Below are positions 6,350 to 6,859 of a stretch of 6,859 nucleotides of DNA, one piece after another. Both the position numbers and the translations under genes were made by a program. Below the pieces are notes generated by a model, which worked only from the letters and a program-made list of their open reading frames with translations, was not told the origin of the DNA and did no database searches. Position 1 is the stretch's first letter. Each line of letters opens with the position of its first letter. This stretch comes from a bacterium (GTDB lineage Bacteria > Auribacterota > UBA3054 > B51-G9): contig JAOZNZ010000173.1 of assembly GCA_029933535.1 (NCBI GenBank), positions 1 through 6,859 of the forward strand, written 5' to 3'.

Positions 6350-6859
6350 TTAAAAGAATAAATCAATTTTTTTCGTTGCTTTGCCCGATTCCACCTTCGG
6401 TGCATCGCCGGTCGCTTTTATGCACGCAATATCTCCAAGAAGTTTTACGGGAAGATTGCCGCCTTTAACGCCGATTTCAGAATACATTAACCAGCTGAAC
6501 AAATCGCTCATCTGCTTTTCATTTATTGCGCGAACATGTTTTTCAATACGCTGCGGATCGCGAAACTTATAAAAATTTCTGTATAAAGCGCCGCTGCGAA
6601 GCGCTTCTCGTGCTTCCTGCAAGTTGATAGCAGCTGTTGTAATAATTGCGTGCCGGTACATCTCATCCAAACCTGATTTTTCCAACTCTGATAAATGTTT
6701 AAATACTGCCGCGGAATCACCGTTCAAAATGTAATTTGAAAGCGCCCATTCGTTTCGAGCTGCGGAATCCAAACAAATGAAAGCGACATCATTTTCTGTT
6801 ATATTTTCAGTTTCGCCAACATAAAGACATGCTTTATCAAGCTCGTTTTTTGTCGCGAG
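6350..6859 (-). CDS. holA: DNA polymerase III delta subunit, C-terminal part (cut by window edge)
   Basis: The frame stays open from the TAA at 6352-6350 to the right edge, giving 169 residues; the 5' part lies outside the window. The first in-frame start-like codon (TTG at 6772) is internal, because coding similarity continues upstream of it. Delta opens the beta sliding clamp and is part of the clamp-loader complex. Recognition rests on the end of domain II, with ELDKACLYVGE then ITENDVAFIC, followed by the helical domain III, with LSNYILNGDSAAVFKHLSEL, a middle section, and the closing GGNLPVKLLGDIACIKA. These correspond to the E-L-x-K-L-x-L-Y and I-T-x-x-D-V pattern and the collar-domain helices of HolA. 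Full-length delta is about 330-350 residues, so roughly half is visible. The tail after residue 150 (GDAPKVESGKATKKIDLFF) is a short polar extension. Delta-prime or another AAA+ clamp-loader protein is less likely. Confidence 0.8.
   Translation of the reverse strand, partial: LATKNELDKACLYVGETENITENDVAFICLDSAARNEWALSNYILNGDSAAVFKHLSELEKSGLDEMYRHAIITTAAINLQEAREALRSGALYRNFYKFRDPQRIEKHVRAINEKQMSDLFSWLMYSEIGVKGGNLPVKLLGDIACIKATGDAPKVESGKATKKIDLFF

Noticed and set aside
6523..6720. Short minus-strand open frame of 65 codons
   Set aside because: It overlaps holA in another frame and its protein has no recognisable features.
6350..6772. A separate 140-residue protein starting at 6772
   Set aside because: The start codon there is TTG with no ribosome site, and the same frame continues upstream to the window edge with recognisable HolA sequence, so it is the C-terminal part of a larger gene.

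Overview
The window is an AT-rich bacterial chromosome segment in which every supported gene lies on the minus strand, so the biological order runs from high to low coordinates. That order is: holA C-terminus (DNA polymerase III delta, cut by the right edge), a flippase-like LPG_synthase_TM membrane protein, a polyprenyl-phosphate sugar-1-phosphate transferase, an O-antigen ligase/polymerase-like protein with a long C-terminal extension, and a methyltetrahydrofolate:corrinoid methyltransferase. The undecaprenyl-linked glycan enzymes suggest a bacterium exporting a surface or envelope polysaccharide, probably Gram-negative. The methyltransferase fits an anaerobe with corrinoid-dependent C1 metabolism. 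I cannot assign a phylum from sequence alone.

Right part (6350-6859): the last 169 codons of holA, open to the window edge. An extended -10 promoter follows its stop and probably drives the next gene, which appears to begin at a TTG codon. Middle part (3751-6298): the flippase-like gene and the sugar-phosphate transferase overlap by 8 nt (ATGGTTAA) and are almost certainly co-transcribed and translationally coupled. A 278-bp gap (3473-3750) carries palindromes and short tandem repeats. The ligase/polymerase gene (1037-3472) follows.

The three middle genes make a compact envelope-glycan set. The transferase loads the first sugar phosphate on the lipid carrier, and the Wzy/WaaL-like protein polymerises or ligates the finished glycan on the outer face of the inner membrane. 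The flippase-like protein has an uncertain transport or lipid role. No ordinary glycosyltransferase, Wzx or chain-length regulator is in the window.

Left part (1-1036): the methyltransferase is functionally unrelated to the glycan genes. It has its own good sigma-70-type promoter inside the 3' end of the ligase gene, and a real Shine-Dalgarno sequence that the other genes lack. Downstream of it, 1-186 has no gene but is packed with hairpins, some of them mutually exclusive. One core motif recurs in the 3473-3750 gap, which suggests a dispersed intergenic repeat family.

I do not see a clearly new multi-gene system. The most interesting items are the tandemly duplicated C-terminal module of the ligase-like protein and the structured intergenic repeats.
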